DNA of 64,000 bases. It comes from CALGLS01 sp965222105 (lineage in GTDB: Bacteria > Bacteroidota > Bacteroidia > Chitinophagales > Saprospiraceae). Both the position numbers and the translations under genes were made by a program. The stretch's first letter is position 1. Each line of letters begins with the position of its first letter. The stretch lies in contig CBDCTQ010000057.1 of NCBI GenBank assembly GCA_965222105.1, positions 124,001 to 188,000 on the forward strand. Direction: 5' to 3'. Below the pieces are notes generated by a model. The model searched no databases and had not been told where the DNA came from. It saw only the letters and a program-made list of their open reading frames with translations. This document shows, piece after piece, positions 1-10,891 of this stretch.

Positions 1-3000
1 TGATGACCTATTAATTGTTGGATCTTTAAGTGCCGTGATGCTTCCTACTTTAGCCGTAAGGTGGTTGCGATTGCCTGACCTGGTTATCATCATTTCTACG
101 TCTGCTGAATAATATTCATCGGTTAGCTCCAGGTTTTCAAATAGATGAAGGCCATTTTTTTCGCCAACATAAATGAATTTTCGATTTTCACAAAGCTCTT
201 CATAAATATCACACCCCATAGCATTGTTAAACCCAACGACAATGCATTCATCACCTGGATACAATAAACCTTGAGCTCCCGGAGTATTGATAAGCATGGT
301 AAATAACCTACAATCCTCATCAGCCGTAAGAATTCCTTTAAACTTCATTCCCCAGTTTTCATAGGCTGCCCCCATTCGATCGTAAGCATACCTAGCCGGA
401 ATATTATAATTGTATATTTGGTCATCAAAACTGTTATTGACAGTTGTCAACAAAGGTTCTCCGTTAATAGGATCAAATACTTTGTTTGAAGTAGTAATAT
501 GTGATTGCCCATCGTAAGCATCCGTACGAATTAATATGCCTGATCGTCGAATTATTTTATTGGTCACCGCCGTTCTTGTACGACTTTCATTGATTGAAAT
601 GTTTGGAACTCCTCCCAATCCGAACAACCATGGGATGGTAAAATCAACATTTATACCTAAATACATTTCTCCGGAAAATGAAGTACTCTCTCTCATATCA
701 ACAAAAAAATCGTAATCAACTCCTAATTGTTGGGGCTCAATTTGGGCATCCTCATAATCTTGGCTTTCATTTACTAATACATCTACCATATTATTCACAA
801 CTGAAGCAACCTTATGGTTACCTGCGGCTGTATACACTTTTTTATTAGAAGTAGAATAAGTATATACTACTTTACTTAATTCCTGATCAATTAATGTCCC
901 GGAATCATCCATTCCATAATGAGTAATCGCAGATGGCTTTCCATGCATATCGTTAAGTGTAATGGCATATCCTTGAGTACCAATGTATTTATCGTAGGTG
1001 GCATTGAATACCAACAAAGGCAACATCCTGGGAACATCAATTGATTTGTCCAATGGTGTTTCTTCAACTAGTACAGGGAAGTCTTTAGCTGTATAAAATT
1101 CGTTCACTGTGATACCTGTCGTGCTGTAACCACTTGGCAATGTGGGGTTATTTGTTGGAGCCAGGTGTGTAGCCAAACTTTTTACGGTCACCTTACTATA
1201 TCCTACGGAAGAACCTGGATAATAACTTTCATTAATTGGGTACTCAAAAAACATGTTTTGGTCCGTTTTCAAAAAAGATTTGACCGCCCATTTTTTAGCA
1301 TAACGCAATGCACATTCTTCGTAGCCTACTGCTGGTTCATTTGGCGCCACCCCACTGCTTATAATGTTTCCATCATTGTCTAGTGTTGTATAGTCATAGA
1401 CTTGCCCGTATGTATTGGCATCATCCGACGGCCCATTTATACCATTTACATCCCAGTTATCAATTAAGGTCACTTGTTGTACACGCGATCCACCTCCATA
1501 TTTAATTCTATCTGGTGTATTCAACCGAATAAATGATCGATCCAAATCGATTTCTTTACCGAATTCTTCAGAAGAACATTTTGAGTAATACTTTTTAAAA
1601 ATAGTTTTAAATTCCCCAAAGGCTGATGCTAAGTCATTTACAGCATCTTCAAAAGTGCTTTCATCGCCATCCAATGATGCACCCGGAACTATTTTAGATG
1701 GAAATTCCATTTTCAAATATTGCCAGGCCGCCAAAGGCATTGGATGAAATTCCTTATCTTGTCCACCATTCTTAACCTTTCCCGGTTCCAGTTCGATTAC
1801 CCCCATATCTGTACCGGCAACATTCTCTATATAAGCATCTTTAACGACCGCATAGCCAGAGACGTATTCTTTTTCACTTGGATTATTTAGCCCTACAAAT
1901 ATTTTATAGAACAGTTGGGATTCCGAAAATTCTAATCCAGTAGGTGTCTTTTTTACACCGTGCAATTCTTCTACATACTTGTCAATATCATCAATACCAT
2001 TTTCTAACTCAAAGTACACTTTTAAGTCAGTGGTAGACAATTCATTCTGAGGATGGTTATTCTGTCCGGATTTACTATTTGTGTTAAAACTTGAGGTTCC
2101 TACTTCTCCGACTCCTGCAATTCTAAACATCTGCATAGCAATACGATCCTGAACATAAGCATAGTCATCTGATTCATAATCAACCTGGATGGTGGCTCCC
2201 GAAGGCAAATGGATTTTTTGCAAATGCCAGGCTGCAGCATTTTGGTTTATTATTTCTGGGTCTGAATATTGATCCGAATAGGGAAAGTTGAGTGTCTCAC
2301 ATGATAATGAAGAAGGTACTCTATGGGTTCCCCATCTATCATAATGCAAATCGTTGTATCCTGGATTAAATTCCGGTTCATCTTCGAAATAGTCAAATCT
2401 GTATGGTGATAGAACTCCTCTACTACTGTTTTCATAAGTAAAGTACACTTCTTCAAGGGTAAGCTTTCCAGTTTGATTGATATTATTCTTAACTCCCGGA
2501 CATAAGAGATAATCAGTTGTAAAATGAACATTTTTAATCGGTAACGCATTTTCATTTTGTGTACCATCTGGATTAATGCGCTCTAGTTTAGAATACAATG
2601 ATATTTTCTTCAATCGATAGGATCTATTGCGGGGCTCAAAAGACACACCTGCTGTTTGTTGCAATATGGATCCTGACCCTCTTGCATCTTCTCTAACCTC
2701 TAGTTCAAATTCCGCTATATGCGTCTTTGTTTCAGCAGTCGCTAGATAATATTGTTCTCGACCACCATAAACGATAGATGCTTTGTCATCGCTATTGTCT
2801 GACGCATGTCCTGGCATGTAGTTAGCACCATAATAAGGAGATCGCCAACCATAGTTGGAAGAAGTTTTGATATAATTAAACTTTACCCAATAACCGTGAT
2901 CTCCAGCAGAAGGGCCTGGTTCATTATCTAAATCAACGTAGTCGGCTCCAAGTACAGAAGTCAATAAATATGAATGCGTATATTCTGGAACCTTTGTATG

Positions 3001-4983
3001 ATTCAGATATTTATCTGTATTAGATACATCGTAATCAGGAGTATTGGCATCTATGCTTCCATAAGAGGTGTGGACTGGATTACATATATTTGAAGGTGGG
3101 ACACTAAAAGTCAGTTCCTCCTGAGAATTATTTTTTACGGGCAATCCATAGACGTATCGCATACCATTGGGTTGTAATGAAGTAATCCCTGCGATGTGAC
3201 TACGCGCACCATCCCTTACCAAAGTTTCATCAGGTGGTTGAGAATAATCATTGAAAGAACTAATGGTGCTATAATACTTAATCTTATATTCGTTAAGCGC
3301 TTCTTCCGTTCCGAGTCCTATAAGTTCTTGATTTGTGATAGGTCCTATTGAGTTTGCCCTTGGCTTTCGACTTGCTCTAGCCCCTTCGGTAATGTTAAAT
3401 GAAGAGCCATCGGAGTATTCTAAAACACCGCTTTGATCATAATCACCATTTGTATTCGAGTCATCTCTCGCTAAGCGAACAGCTTTGTCGTGACCAATAT
3501 AATCATATTGATCTATGGGTTCTGCTGTTAGTTCACCTGCAGCTTTAAAATAATAGGTTTCATATTCCGGTGCATCGTCTACTACCTCATCAAATTGAAA
3601 CGGACCCAATGAACTGTTTGCATTCCAGTTTTTAGATGTACTGACCGCGTAGTTTCCCCCAAAGTCTACTCCCAAATCAAAGCCAGGACCCAAATTCACT
3701 TCAACCCCTAAGCGCCCTCCTCCTGAAGATGACTTTTGAAATGGGTTTGAATAGATACCTACATTTGATCGATAGGCTCTATACATACCTCCCGTGCCAT
3801 GTCCCATTACTGAATAGATATCTGGAGTAGATATGGGGGCAGCAAGATTTGGAGAATCCTCGTAAATTGGACCATCTTTTTCTCGATTCATATCTTGTAA
3901 AGAATTATCATTTCCATCATAATTTTTCGCATTGAAGTAACCATAAGCATCGGCTCCTACCCATATACCTTTGTTTTTCAATCGCTGTCTCATAAAACTT
4001 ACATTAACACCTCCACCTACACCTAGGAATGTGCCGACATATCCTCCTACTTCTAAAGTACCTGTAAAGTTCATTCCCCTGTATGCCATTGCCACAGAAG
4101 GGGAATGTGCCGATTTACCAAAACTATAGGAGGATGTTCCCCCAACGACAGAATTAGTATAAGACTCTTTTCCTGTAATATTTTCGCCAGTTTTTTTATT
4201 TTTTTTGGTAACGTCTTTTTCAGAGGTGTAAGATCTGGAATAACCCAATGATAATGATTGAACCCCTTCTCTTGAATTAATGGAAGAGGATAGTGTTATT
4301 CTTCCCATTCGCCGCTTCGAATCACCAAACGATATAGAGGGTTGAATCCCTGCTCCATCAAAAGAGCTTGCTGATAAACTAACTCCAACGCCAAATATAC
4401 CCTCTCCCTGGCTATTCGTTATACCTGCATTTGGTGAAAAGCTAAGAGACAAGCCCCACCCCCTATAACTATTATGCATTACTTTCATACCTAAGCCCAA
4501 GCCCAAAGAGACGTTATCCAGAACCCTATCCAATTTATAGGCCATCAATTCCGCATGTCCATTTACTCCAACTTGCCATGTGCGATTTTCTTTCATGTCC
4601 ATTCTTCGAGTCACTTCATCCCCATCAAAATCATCAGGAAGCCCACGCATGGTCCGGGTAATTGCACCATGATTGAGCGTCCATCCTAAGCCCACCCAGC
4701 TAGCTTCTTGATCCATCGTAATACCAGAGTGATAAGCCAGGTTAAAAGGGTACCCCCCGTCGGGACCAGGCAGTTCAAATAGAGGAATATTGTAAGTAAA
4801 ATCTCCGGAGAAAAGGTCCACCATTTGTGTCGTGCCAATTGGTTCAAATGCGTTAAACTCCGGCTGTGATGGCCCTGATGTCAGAGCACCTAAATGCACA
4901 GGGGCACCTGCCTGAAATGCAATAAGCAATGCTGTTAAATAAGCAAGGCGTCCTCTGTATTTTAATTTTGCTAAACTGGTCAT
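1..4983 (-). CDS. RHS/SpvB-like giant exported protein, N-terminal part
   Basis: The frame is open from an ATG at 4983 to the window edge (1661 codons; the C-terminus is outside). A hydrophobic N-terminal segment (about residues 11-33) suggests export. Residues 50-115 read like the N-terminal segment of Bacteroidota RHS/YD-repeat proteins: a 'SGDFTYNIPLFELPGPDGGY' stretch, then 'YHSGITMDQEASWVGLGWTL' and an arginine-rich 'TRTMRGLPDD'. The middle is rich in Gly, Ser, Asn and Tyr and looks like beta-strand repeats. Members of this group are large surface or secreted proteins, often with toxin or adhesin C-termini, but the decisive C-terminus is not visible. The start codon overlaps the stop of the gene before it (ATGA), so translation is probably coupled to that gene. 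The substrate or target is unknown. Confidence 0.72.
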   Translation of the reverse strand, partial: MTSLAKLKYRGRLAYLTALLIAFQAGAPVHLGALTSGPSQPEFNAFEPIGTTQMVDLFSGDFTYNIPLFELPGPDGGYPFNLAYHSGITMDQEASWVGLGWTLNHGAITRTMRGLPDDFDGDEVTRRMDMKENRTWQVGVNGHAELMAYKLDRVLDNVSLGLGLGMKVMHNSYRGWGLSLSFSPNAGITNSQGEGIFGVGVSLSASSFDGAGIQPSISFGDSKRRMGRITLSSSINSREGVQSLSLGYSRSYTSEKDVTKKNKKTGENITGKESYTNSVVGGTSSYSFGKSAHSPSVAMAYRGMNFTGTLEVGGYVGTFLGVGGGVNVSFMRQRLKNKGIWVGADAYGYFNAKNYDGNDNSLQDMNREKDGPIYEDSPNLAAPISTPDIYSVMGHGTGGMYRAYRSNVGIYSNPFQKSSSGGGRLGVEVNLGPGFDLGVDFGGNYAVSTSKNWNANSSLGPFQFDEVVDDAPEYETYYFKAAGELTAEPIDQYDYIGHDKAVRLARDDSNTNGDYDQSGVLEYSDGSSFNITEGARASRKPRANSIGPITNQELIGLGTEEALNEYKIKYYSTISSFNDYSQPPDETLVRDGARSHIAGITSLQPNGMRYVYGLPVKNNSQEELTFSVPPSNICNPVHTSYGSIDANTPDYDVSNTDKYLNHTKVPEYTHSYLLTSVLGADYVDLDNEPGPSAGDHGYWVKFNYIKTSSNYGWRSPYYGANYMPGHASDNSDDKASIVYGGREQYYLATAETKTHIAEFELEVREDARGSGSILQQTAGVSFEPRNRSYRLKKISLYSKLERINPDGTQNENALPIKNVHFTTDYLLCPGVKNNINQTGKLTLEEVYFTYENSSRGVLSPYRFDYFEDEPEFNPGYNDLHYDRWGTHRVPSSLSCETLNFPYSDQYSDPEIINQNAAAWHLQKIHLPSGATIQVDYESDDYAYVQDRIAMQMFRIAGVGEVGTSSFNTNSKSGQNNHPQNELSTTDLKVYFELENGIDDIDKYVEELHGVKKTPTGLEFSESQLFYKIFVGLNNPSEKEYVSGYAVVKDAYIENVAGTDMGVIELEPGKVKNGGQDKEFHPMPLAAWQYLKMEFPSKIVPGASLDGDESTFEDAVNDLASAFGEFKTIFKKYYSKCSSEEFGKEIDLDRSFIRLNTPDRIKYGGGSRVQQVTLIDNWDVNGINGPSDDANTYGQVYDYTTLDNDGNIISSGVAPNEPAVGYEECALRYAKKWAVKSFLKTDQNMFFEYPINESYYPGSSVGYSKVTVKSLATHLAPTNNPTLPSGYSTTGITVNEFYTAKDFPVLVEETPLDKSIDVPRMLPLLVFNATYDKYIGTQGYAITLNDMHGKPSAITHYGMDDSGTLIDQELSKVVYTYSTSNKKVYTAAGNHKVASVVNNMVDVLVNESQDYEDAQIEPQQLGVDYDFFVDMRESTSFSGEMYLGINVDFTIPWLFGLGGVPNISINESRTRTAVTNKIIRRSGILIRTDAYDGQSHITTSNKVFDPINGEPLLTTVNNSFDDQIYNYNIPARYAYDRMGAAYENWGMKFKGILTADEDCRLFTMLINTPGAQGLLYPGDECIVVGFNNAMGCDIYEELCENRKFIYVGEKNGLHLFENLELTDEYYSADVEMMITRSGNRNHLTAKVGSITALKDPTINRSS

Positions 4984-5603
4984 AGTAATTTTAGGTTGGG
5001 TATTTTCTGTAAATCTTCTTTTTTGAATTTCATTTTTACTGGTCCCGTATTAAAAATGGGTGTATCAATTACAAATGTTTTGTCGTCCTCTTTTTTCTTG
5101 TCGGGCTCATCAAATGCCATGACAAAAGTTCGATGAGGAGTTACATTATATGACCTTTCAAAATGAAACAAAACAGGCGACAACGTATCCTTACCTTGAA
5201 TCATTCTGATGTCATTCTTCATATGAAAGGACAAATAGTATAAGCGATTTTGAATTGCCTGTTCATTTTTTACATTATAATTCGTCACATCCATACCAGG
5301 AGAACGAGGCATACTTATTTTAAGATTGTAATATTGTAGTCCATCCAACTCTCCTGCCCTTTTTTGATGCGCTGACTTTTTCAACTCGTCGGTTCGCATT
5401 TCATTGGCAATGATGAAATCAACTGGCTTATAAAGTAATTCAAAACGAATATTGCCAATGTCTTTGACCTTCACCAAGTTATTATCTGGATTTTTGACGT
5501 AGGCCACCAACATGCTCGGGACCACTGATTGCTTTGCAAAAAGAAACCAAATCGGAATAAGTAGAACCAGGGGTAAGAATTTATATACCTTCATATTTCT
5601 CAT
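4980..5603 (-). CDS. membrane-anchored protein of unknown function
   Basis: A 207-residue protein with one N-terminal hydrophobic segment (about residues 8-24) that would act as a signal anchor or signal peptide; the rest is soluble and charged near the C-terminus, with a lysine-rich stretch. An ATG at 5594 (protein starting MKVYKF) is an equally good start and reduces the overlap with the upstream gene. I do not recognise a family. It lies third in a tight operon between an OmpH-like chaperone and the RHS-like giant, overlapping both, so a role in assembly or display of the giant protein is a reasonable guess from context only. Confidence 0.6.
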   Translation of the reverse strand: MRNMKVYKFLPLVLLIPIWFLFAKQSVVPSMLVAYVKNPDNNLVKVKDIGNIRFELLYKPVDFIIANEMRTDELKKSAHQKRAGELDGLQYYNLKISMPRSPGMDVTNYNVKNEQAIQNRLYYLSFHMKNDIRMIQGKDTLSPVLFHFERSYNVTPHRTFVMAFDEPDKKKEDDKTFVIDTPIFNTGPVKMKFKKEDLQKIPNLKLL

Positions 5604-6093
5604 TTATATAACCAACAACTTCCAAGGTGATATTTTTTGCATTGCTGCCATACATCAATGATCCGTTTCCACTGGTACCATAGATGTAATCATATCCATG
5701 TTTTTCCCCATACTCCAATACATACTGATTAATTTGGGTCCAAACTTGATCTGACAACTTTTCATCTTGCTGTTGGTATTGATTTGTGAATTCATGATGC
5801 AGTTGTTGATAGATCGATTTTTTATTATTCAACTTTGTCAACACTGCTTTTTCATTTTTTTCTTCTGCTTTACTTTGAAGTGACCGAATATCCAACACCA
5901 ATGAATCAAGAATCAACTTTTGCTGATTTTCCATTCTCGACAATTGGGTGGATAATTCTTTTTTGCCTTGAAAGTTTTCAAATAATTGATGCAGGTCAAC
6001 AAATGCTGTTTTCGGTATTGCCATCCAAACATATAGGATAGCAGCAATTGCAATCAACACGTTTACAGAAGTAATAATTATTAATTTTTTCAT
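5581..6093 (-). CDS. OmpH/Skp-family periplasmic chaperone-like protein
   Basis: 170 residues. A hydrophobic N-terminal segment (residues 3-25) is followed by the OmpH/Skp layout: 'FVDLHQLFENFQGKKELSTQ', a long charged coiled coil with regular Leu/Gln/Lys spacing, and a C-terminal globular part ending 'YIYGTSGNGSLMYGS' and 'VVGYINEKYEG', typical of the Bacteroidota OmpH group. Skp-like proteins hold unfolded outer-membrane or exported proteins in the periplasm. The position between a huge adhesin and an RHS-like giant suggests that it escorts these cargos. It overlaps the next gene by up to 23 bases. Confidence 0.78.
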   Translation of the reverse strand: MKKLIIITSVNVLIAIAAILYVWMAIPKTAFVDLHQLFENFQGKKELSTQLSRMENQQKLILDSLVLDIRSLQSKAEEKNEKAVLTKLNNKKSIYQQLHHEFTNQYQQQDEKLSDQVWTQINQYVLEYGEKHGYDYIYGTSGNGSLMYGSNAKNITLEVVGYINEKYEGI

Positions 6094-6129
6094 GGTAACT
6101 GTTGTTTTATAGAAATTTAATACTCATTT

Positions 6130-9100
6130 TCAAATTGCTTTAAATCTCAAATAATATTTCTCACCTTTATTGGCACCAGTAATTTCTAGCAAATAGTAGC
6201 TTCCTGAAACAATCCAATTGGGTAAATTAATAGTTTGCCAATTCGATCCGTAAACATTGGACAGTGTAATTGGTACTGAAGCAAGTGAGCCTGATGGTCC
6301 AATAATATTGCAGGTAATAAAATCATTTTGCCCTTGAACAATAGCATATTCCTCAATGTATTGAAAGTGGATCTGATTTGTTTCAGTGGGAAGTGTATAA
6401 CTGGCATCCAGTGCCTTTTTTACTTCAACGTATCGTGCATTTGAAGGTGGGCTGGTGGGAGGAGGAGTCTCATAAGTCACACATAGATCCGCGTAGTCAT
6501 TAGAACCCCCATCAAATGATTCTGCTATACGGGTTCCCGTTCCAGTAATTATAATTACAATGGCACTTGAGGAGGTATATCCAGGTAGATCAACAATTTC
6601 CTGAATGACGGAGGATATATCACTTGTTTGCTGCGCAGCGCCGGCATCTCCTGCATTCTGCCAGGTTGGTGGTGACCAAATGACACTGTCAGCAGTCGTT
6701 GTCCTTAATGAAATATCATTATCTGCTCCGCTGAAAGTAGGAGGATCATCTGTTGCTTCACCTTTGAATATTAAAATACAGGGATCGCTATTGGTATTTT
6801 CATCTGCCGTAAACTGAATACTTGCCGAGGTGATGCTAGCTTCTGGAGGTATATTTAACCCAGTAAATCGCAACCCTACTTCTTGAGGGTCTCCTTCATC
6901 ATCAACAAGCTCCAGGTCAGTACTGATTAAGTACATTTCACCATTATGTCTTTCCTCTGCATCGTCCGTTGAGGATAAAATCGTTGAACAAATCGTCGTT
7001 CCACCCCCTCCACCTGTATTAACCGTCGCGCTATGAGTGGCCGTCGCCCCACTTTGATCTGTCACGGTCACCGTATAAGTCCCACCTGTCAATCCGGTGA
7101 TATCCTCCGTCGTCGCGCTATTCGACCACAAATACGTATACCCCGGCTGGCCCCCCGTTACCGATATATCTATCGCTCCATCGGAAGCACCCGGTGCTGA
7201 CTCATCCGTAACTGAGCTGGTTATTTGAATGGCAGGAATGGTATTTACCGTAGCTGAATGGGTGGCCGTTGTTCCGCTTTGGTCCGTCACCGTCACCGTA
7301 TAAGACCCTCCACTCAAGCCGGTCAAGTCTTCCGTCGTCGCACCGTTCGACCACAAATAAGTATACCCCGGCTGGCCGCCTGTAACCGATATATCTATCG
7401 CTCCATCGGAAGCACCCGGTGCTGACTCATCCGTCACCATACTCGTTATTTGGATCGAAGAATTCGTGTTTACTGTGGCTGTATGAGTAGCCGTTGTTCC
7501 GCTTTGGTCCGTCACCGTCACCGTATAAGACCCTCCACTCAATCCTGTAATATCTTCCGTCGTCGCGCCGTTCGACCACAAATAAGTATACCCCGGCTGG
7601 CCCCCCGCTACAGATATATCTATCGCTCCATCGGAGGCACCCGGTGCAGACTCATCCGTAACCGTGCTGGTTATTTGAATGGCAGGAATAGTATTTACAG
7701 TAGCCGAATGGGTGGCCGTCGTTCCGCTTTGGTCCGTCACCGTCACCGTATAAGATCCGCCGCTCAAGCCGGTGATATCTTCCGTCGTCGCACCGTTCGA
7801 CCACAAATAAGTATATCCCGGCTGGCCGCCTGTTACCGATATATCTATCTCTCCATCGGAGGCACCCGGTGCTGACTCATCCGTAACTGTGCTGGATATT
7901 TGTATAGAGTTAGAAGGATTATAGGTTACACACAACTCAGCATATTCATTAGAACCTCCATCGAATGACTCTGCTATACGAGTTCCCGTTCCATCCATAA
8001 TAATTACAATAGCACTTGAGGAAGTATATCCAGGTAGATCAACAATTTCCTGAATGACGGAGGATATATCACTTGTTTGCTGCGCAGCGCCGGCATCTCC
8101 TGCATTCTGCCAGGTTGGTGGTGACCAAATGACACTGTCAGCAGTCGTTGTCCTTAATGAAATATCATTATCTGTTCCACTGAAAGTGGGAGCATCTCCT
8201 ATTGCTTCACCTTTGATCGTTATAACACACGGATCGCTATTCACATTTTCATCTGCCGTAAACTGAATGTTTGCCGAGGTGATACTAGCTCCTACAGGAA
8301 TATTTAATCCTGTAAAGCGCAATCCTATTTTCTGAGGGTTACTTCCATCAACAGCTATTTCTAAATCTGTACTTGTCAAATACATCGTTTGGTTTCTCTC
8401 CTCTGCATCGTCCGTTGAGGATAAAATCGTCGAACAAATCGTTGTTCCACCCCCTCCACCTGTATTCACAGTCGCACTATGCGTATCCGTCGTCCCATTC
8501 TGATCCGTCACCGTCACCGTATAAGCCCCTCCACTCAAGCCGGTAATATCCTCCGTCGTTGCACCGTTCGACCACAAATACGTGAACCCAGGCAAGCCGC
8601 CCGTTACCGATATATCTATCGCTCCATTGGAAGCACCCGGTGCTGACTCATCCGTAACTGAGCTGGTTATTTGAATGGCAGGAATGGTATTTACCGTAGC
8701 TGAATGGGTGGCCGTTGTTCCACTTTGGTCCGTCACCGTCACCGTATAAGACCCTCCACTCAAGCCGGTCAAGTCTTCCGTCGTCGCACCGTTCGACCAC
8801 AAATAAGTATACCCCGGCTGGCCGCCTGTTACCGATATATCTATCGCTCCATCGGAAGCACCCGGTGCTGACTCATCTGTCACCATACTCGTTATTTGGA
8901 TCGAAGAATTCGTGTTTACTGTGGCTGTATGAATAGCCGTTGTTCCGCTTTGGTCCGTCACCGTCACCGTATAAGACCCTCCACTCAATCCTGTAATATC
9001 TTCCGTCGTCGCGCCGTTCGACCACAAATACGTATACCCCGGCTGGCCACCTGTCACCGTTATATCTATCGCTCCATCGGAGGCACCCGGTGCTGACTCA

Positions 9101-10848
9101 TCGGTCACCATACTTGTTATTTGGATGGATTGAGGCGACGTATCGTAAATTACACACAATTCCGGAGCTAATGCAGGATTACCATTGTAAGAATGCGCTT
9201 CCCGGGTTCCAATTCCCTCAATGAGAATAACAATGGCACTGGAAGAAGTGTAGTTAGTCCGATTTACAATCTCTTGAATGATGGAAGCAATATCTGTTGT
9301 CTTTTGCGCAGGACCTCTGTCACCTTCTGCAACCCAGTCAGGCGGATTCCATAATACATTTGCCATTGTCTTTACCCGGCCAGATAAATCACCGGTAGAA
9401 GTACTAAATGCGGAGGCATCATCTACATCCTCCCCAAAAATTTGAAGGTTGCAAGGGTCCAGATTCTGATTGATTTTATCTACGGTAAATTGAATATCGG
9501 CACCGGTAATGTTGGCCCCTTGAGGAATATTTAATCCGGTAAATCGCATACCTACTATTTGGGCACCGGGAATCTGATAGTCCTCTGTTAATTCCAGGTC
9601 AGAACTCGTGAGACTAACAGCCCCGCTTTGTGCGCCTTCTTCTGCATCATCGGCAGAGGACGATACTACAGAACAAGTGAAGGTACCGCTTCCCGAATTG
9701 GTATTCACAGTCGCACTATGCGTATCCGTCGTCCCATTCTGATCCGTCACCGTAACTGTATAAGACCCCCCACTCAAACCAGTAATATCTTCCGTCGTCG
9801 CGCCGTTCGACCACAAATACGTGAACCCAGGCAAGCCCCCCGTTACAGATATATCTATCGCTCCATCGGAAGCACCCGGTGCTGACTCATCCGTAACTGA
9901 GCTGGTTATTTGAATGGCAGGAATGGTATTTACCGTAGCTGAATGGGTGGCCGTTGTTCCGCTTTGGTCCGTCACCGTCACCGTATAAGATCCACCGCTC
10001 AAGCCGGAAATGTCCTCCGTCGTCGCGCCATTTGACCACAAATAGGTATACCCTGGCTGGCCACCGGCCACCGTTATATCTATGGCACCATCGGAAGCAC
10101 CGGGTGCCGTTTCATCTGTCGCCGTGCTGGTTATTTGAATGGCAGAAGTAGCGGTATAGGTTACGCACAATTCAGGAGAAGCATTAGCATCGCCATCATA
10201 GGATTCCGCCACACGGGTCTTTGTACCCTCTATTATAATGACGATGGCACTCGATGAGGTAAATCCCGGGTGGTTGACAATCTCCTGAATGATCGCAGAA
10301 ATATCGCCTGTATTCTGGTCCGGTCCCGCATCACCGGCATTTTGCCAGTTGGGTGGAGACCAGGTGGTGGTTGCTGTCGTTTTAATCCTGGAGGATATAT
10401 TGTCGGAGGCACCAGTAAAGGTGGGGGCATCGCCTATCTTTTCGCCATAAATTTCAAGGTTGCACGGATTGCCATTCGTTGTAGTAGCTACCGTAAATTG
10501 AAGATCGGCAGCTGTAATCGTAGAACCAGGTGGTATATTAAGGCCAGTAAACCGCATTCCCACGATCTGGTTTTTATTCCCGTCCCTGATCAACTCCAGT
10601 TCAGTATCAGTCAATTTCATAGCCCCATTTTGCACCCTTTCTTCTGCATCGTCGGAGGAAGCATCTACTTTTTGGCATACTGTAGTAGAAGCAGTGTTAA
10701 CTATAGGAAAAACGGGACTCTTATTGCTCCTGCTTTTATCCTGTCCAATGGAATCTGATTCAACACTTATACCGTTATCAGACATTTCAAAAGCCATGCT
10801 GATAAAGGCCAATATAAACAAACACAAGACTACGTTTTTGTGTAACAT
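6130..10848 (-). CDS. SprB-repeat surface adhesin, 1572 residues
   Basis: Signal peptide at residues 1-20. The protein is built from two alternating modules. Module A (about 175 residues, four copies, starting near 57, 388, 800 and 1280) begins with a 'DDAEE' motif, contains 'RFTGLNIP' and 'W.PP.W' and ends 'ELCVTY'; it resembles beta-sandwich carbohydrate-binding-like modules. Module B is the SprB repeat (about 75 residues, 'GGQPGYTYLWSNGATTED' followed by 'YTVTVTDQSG'), present as runs of two, three and four copies between successive A modules. A final domain of about 115 residues ends in 'YYLRFKAI' and does not look like the usual type A sorting signal of the type IX secretion system. SprB repeats occur in gliding and attachment proteins of Bacteroidota. 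First gene of the four-gene operon. Confidence 0.85.
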   Translation of the reverse strand: MLHKNVVLCLFILAFISMAFEMSDNGISVESDSIGQDKSRSNKSPVFPIVNTASTTVCQKVDASSDDAEERVQNGAMKLTDTELELIRDGNKNQIVGMRFTGLNIPPGSTITAADLQFTVATTTNGNPCNLEIYGEKIGDAPTFTGASDNISSRIKTTATTTWSPPNWQNAGDAGPDQNTGDISAIIQEIVNHPGFTSSSAIVIIIEGTKTRVAESYDGDANASPELCVTYTATSAIQITSTATDETAPGASDGAIDITVAGGQPGYTYLWSNGATTEDISGLSGGSYTVTVTDQSGTTATHSATVNTIPAIQITSSVTDESAPGASDGAIDISVTGGLPGFTYLWSNGATTEDITGLSGGSYTVTVTDQNGTTDTHSATVNTNSGSGTFTCSVVSSSADDAEEGAQSGAVSLTSSDLELTEDYQIPGAQIVGMRFTGLNIPQGANITGADIQFTVDKINQNLDPCNLQIFGEDVDDASAFSTSTGDLSGRVKTMANVLWNPPDWVAEGDRGPAQKTTDIASIIQEIVNRTNYTSSSAIVILIEGIGTREAHSYNGNPALAPELCVIYDTSPQSIQITSMVTDESAPGASDGAIDITVTGGQPGYTYLWSNGATTEDITGLSGGSYTVTVTDQSGTTAIHTATVNTNSSIQITSMVTDESAPGASDGAIDISVTGGQPGYTYLWSNGATTEDLTGLSGGSYTVTVTDQSGTTATHSATVNTIPAIQITSSVTDESAPGASNGAIDISVTGGLPGFTYLWSNGATTEDITGLSGGAYTVTVTDQNGTTDTHSATVNTGGGGGTTICSTILSSTDDAEERNQTMYLTSTDLEIAVDGSNPQKIGLRFTGLNIPVGASITSANIQFTADENVNSDPCVITIKGEAIGDAPTFSGTDNDISLRTTTADSVIWSPPTWQNAGDAGAAQQTSDISSVIQEIVDLPGYTSSSAIVIIMDGTGTRIAESFDGGSNEYAELCVTYNPSNSIQISSTVTDESAPGASDGEIDISVTGGQPGYTYLWSNGATTEDITGLSGGSYTVTVTDQSGTTATHSATVNTIPAIQITSTVTDESAPGASDGAIDISVAGGQPGYTYLWSNGATTEDITGLSGGSYTVTVTDQSGTTATHTATVNTNSSIQITSMVTDESAPGASDGAIDISVTGGQPGYTYLWSNGATTEDLTGLSGGSYTVTVTDQSGTTATHSATVNTIPAIQITSSVTDESAPGASDGAIDISVTGGQPGYTYLWSNSATTEDITGLTGGTYTVTVTDQSGATATHSATVNTGGGGGTTICSTILSSTDDAEERHNGEMYLISTDLELVDDEGDPQEVGLRFTGLNIPPEASITSASIQFTADENTNSDPCILIFKGEATDDPPTFSGADNDISLRTTTADSVIWSPPTWQNAGDAGAAQQTSDISSVIQEIVDLPGYTSSSAIVIIITGTGTRIAESFDGGSNDYADLCVTYETPPPTSPPSNARYVEVKKALDASYTLPTETNQIHFQYIEEYAIVQGQNDFITCNIIGPSGSLASVPITLSNVYGSNWQTINLPNWIVSGSYYLLEITGANKGEKYYLRFKAI

Positions 10849-10891
10849 TTGAAATTAGATTTAATGAACAGCATACCAATCCCACCTTTCT

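Noticed and set aside
6980..10130. Regularly spaced repeats that could suggest a CRISPR array
   Set aside because: The unit is about 225 bases, in frame and encodes SprB repeats; no short repeat/spacer pattern and no cas genes.
7450..10151. Arg/Tyr-rich plus-strand ORFs inside the adhesin gene
   Set aside because: They are antisense shadows of the SprB repeats; their repetition follows the adhesin codons and they lack start signals.
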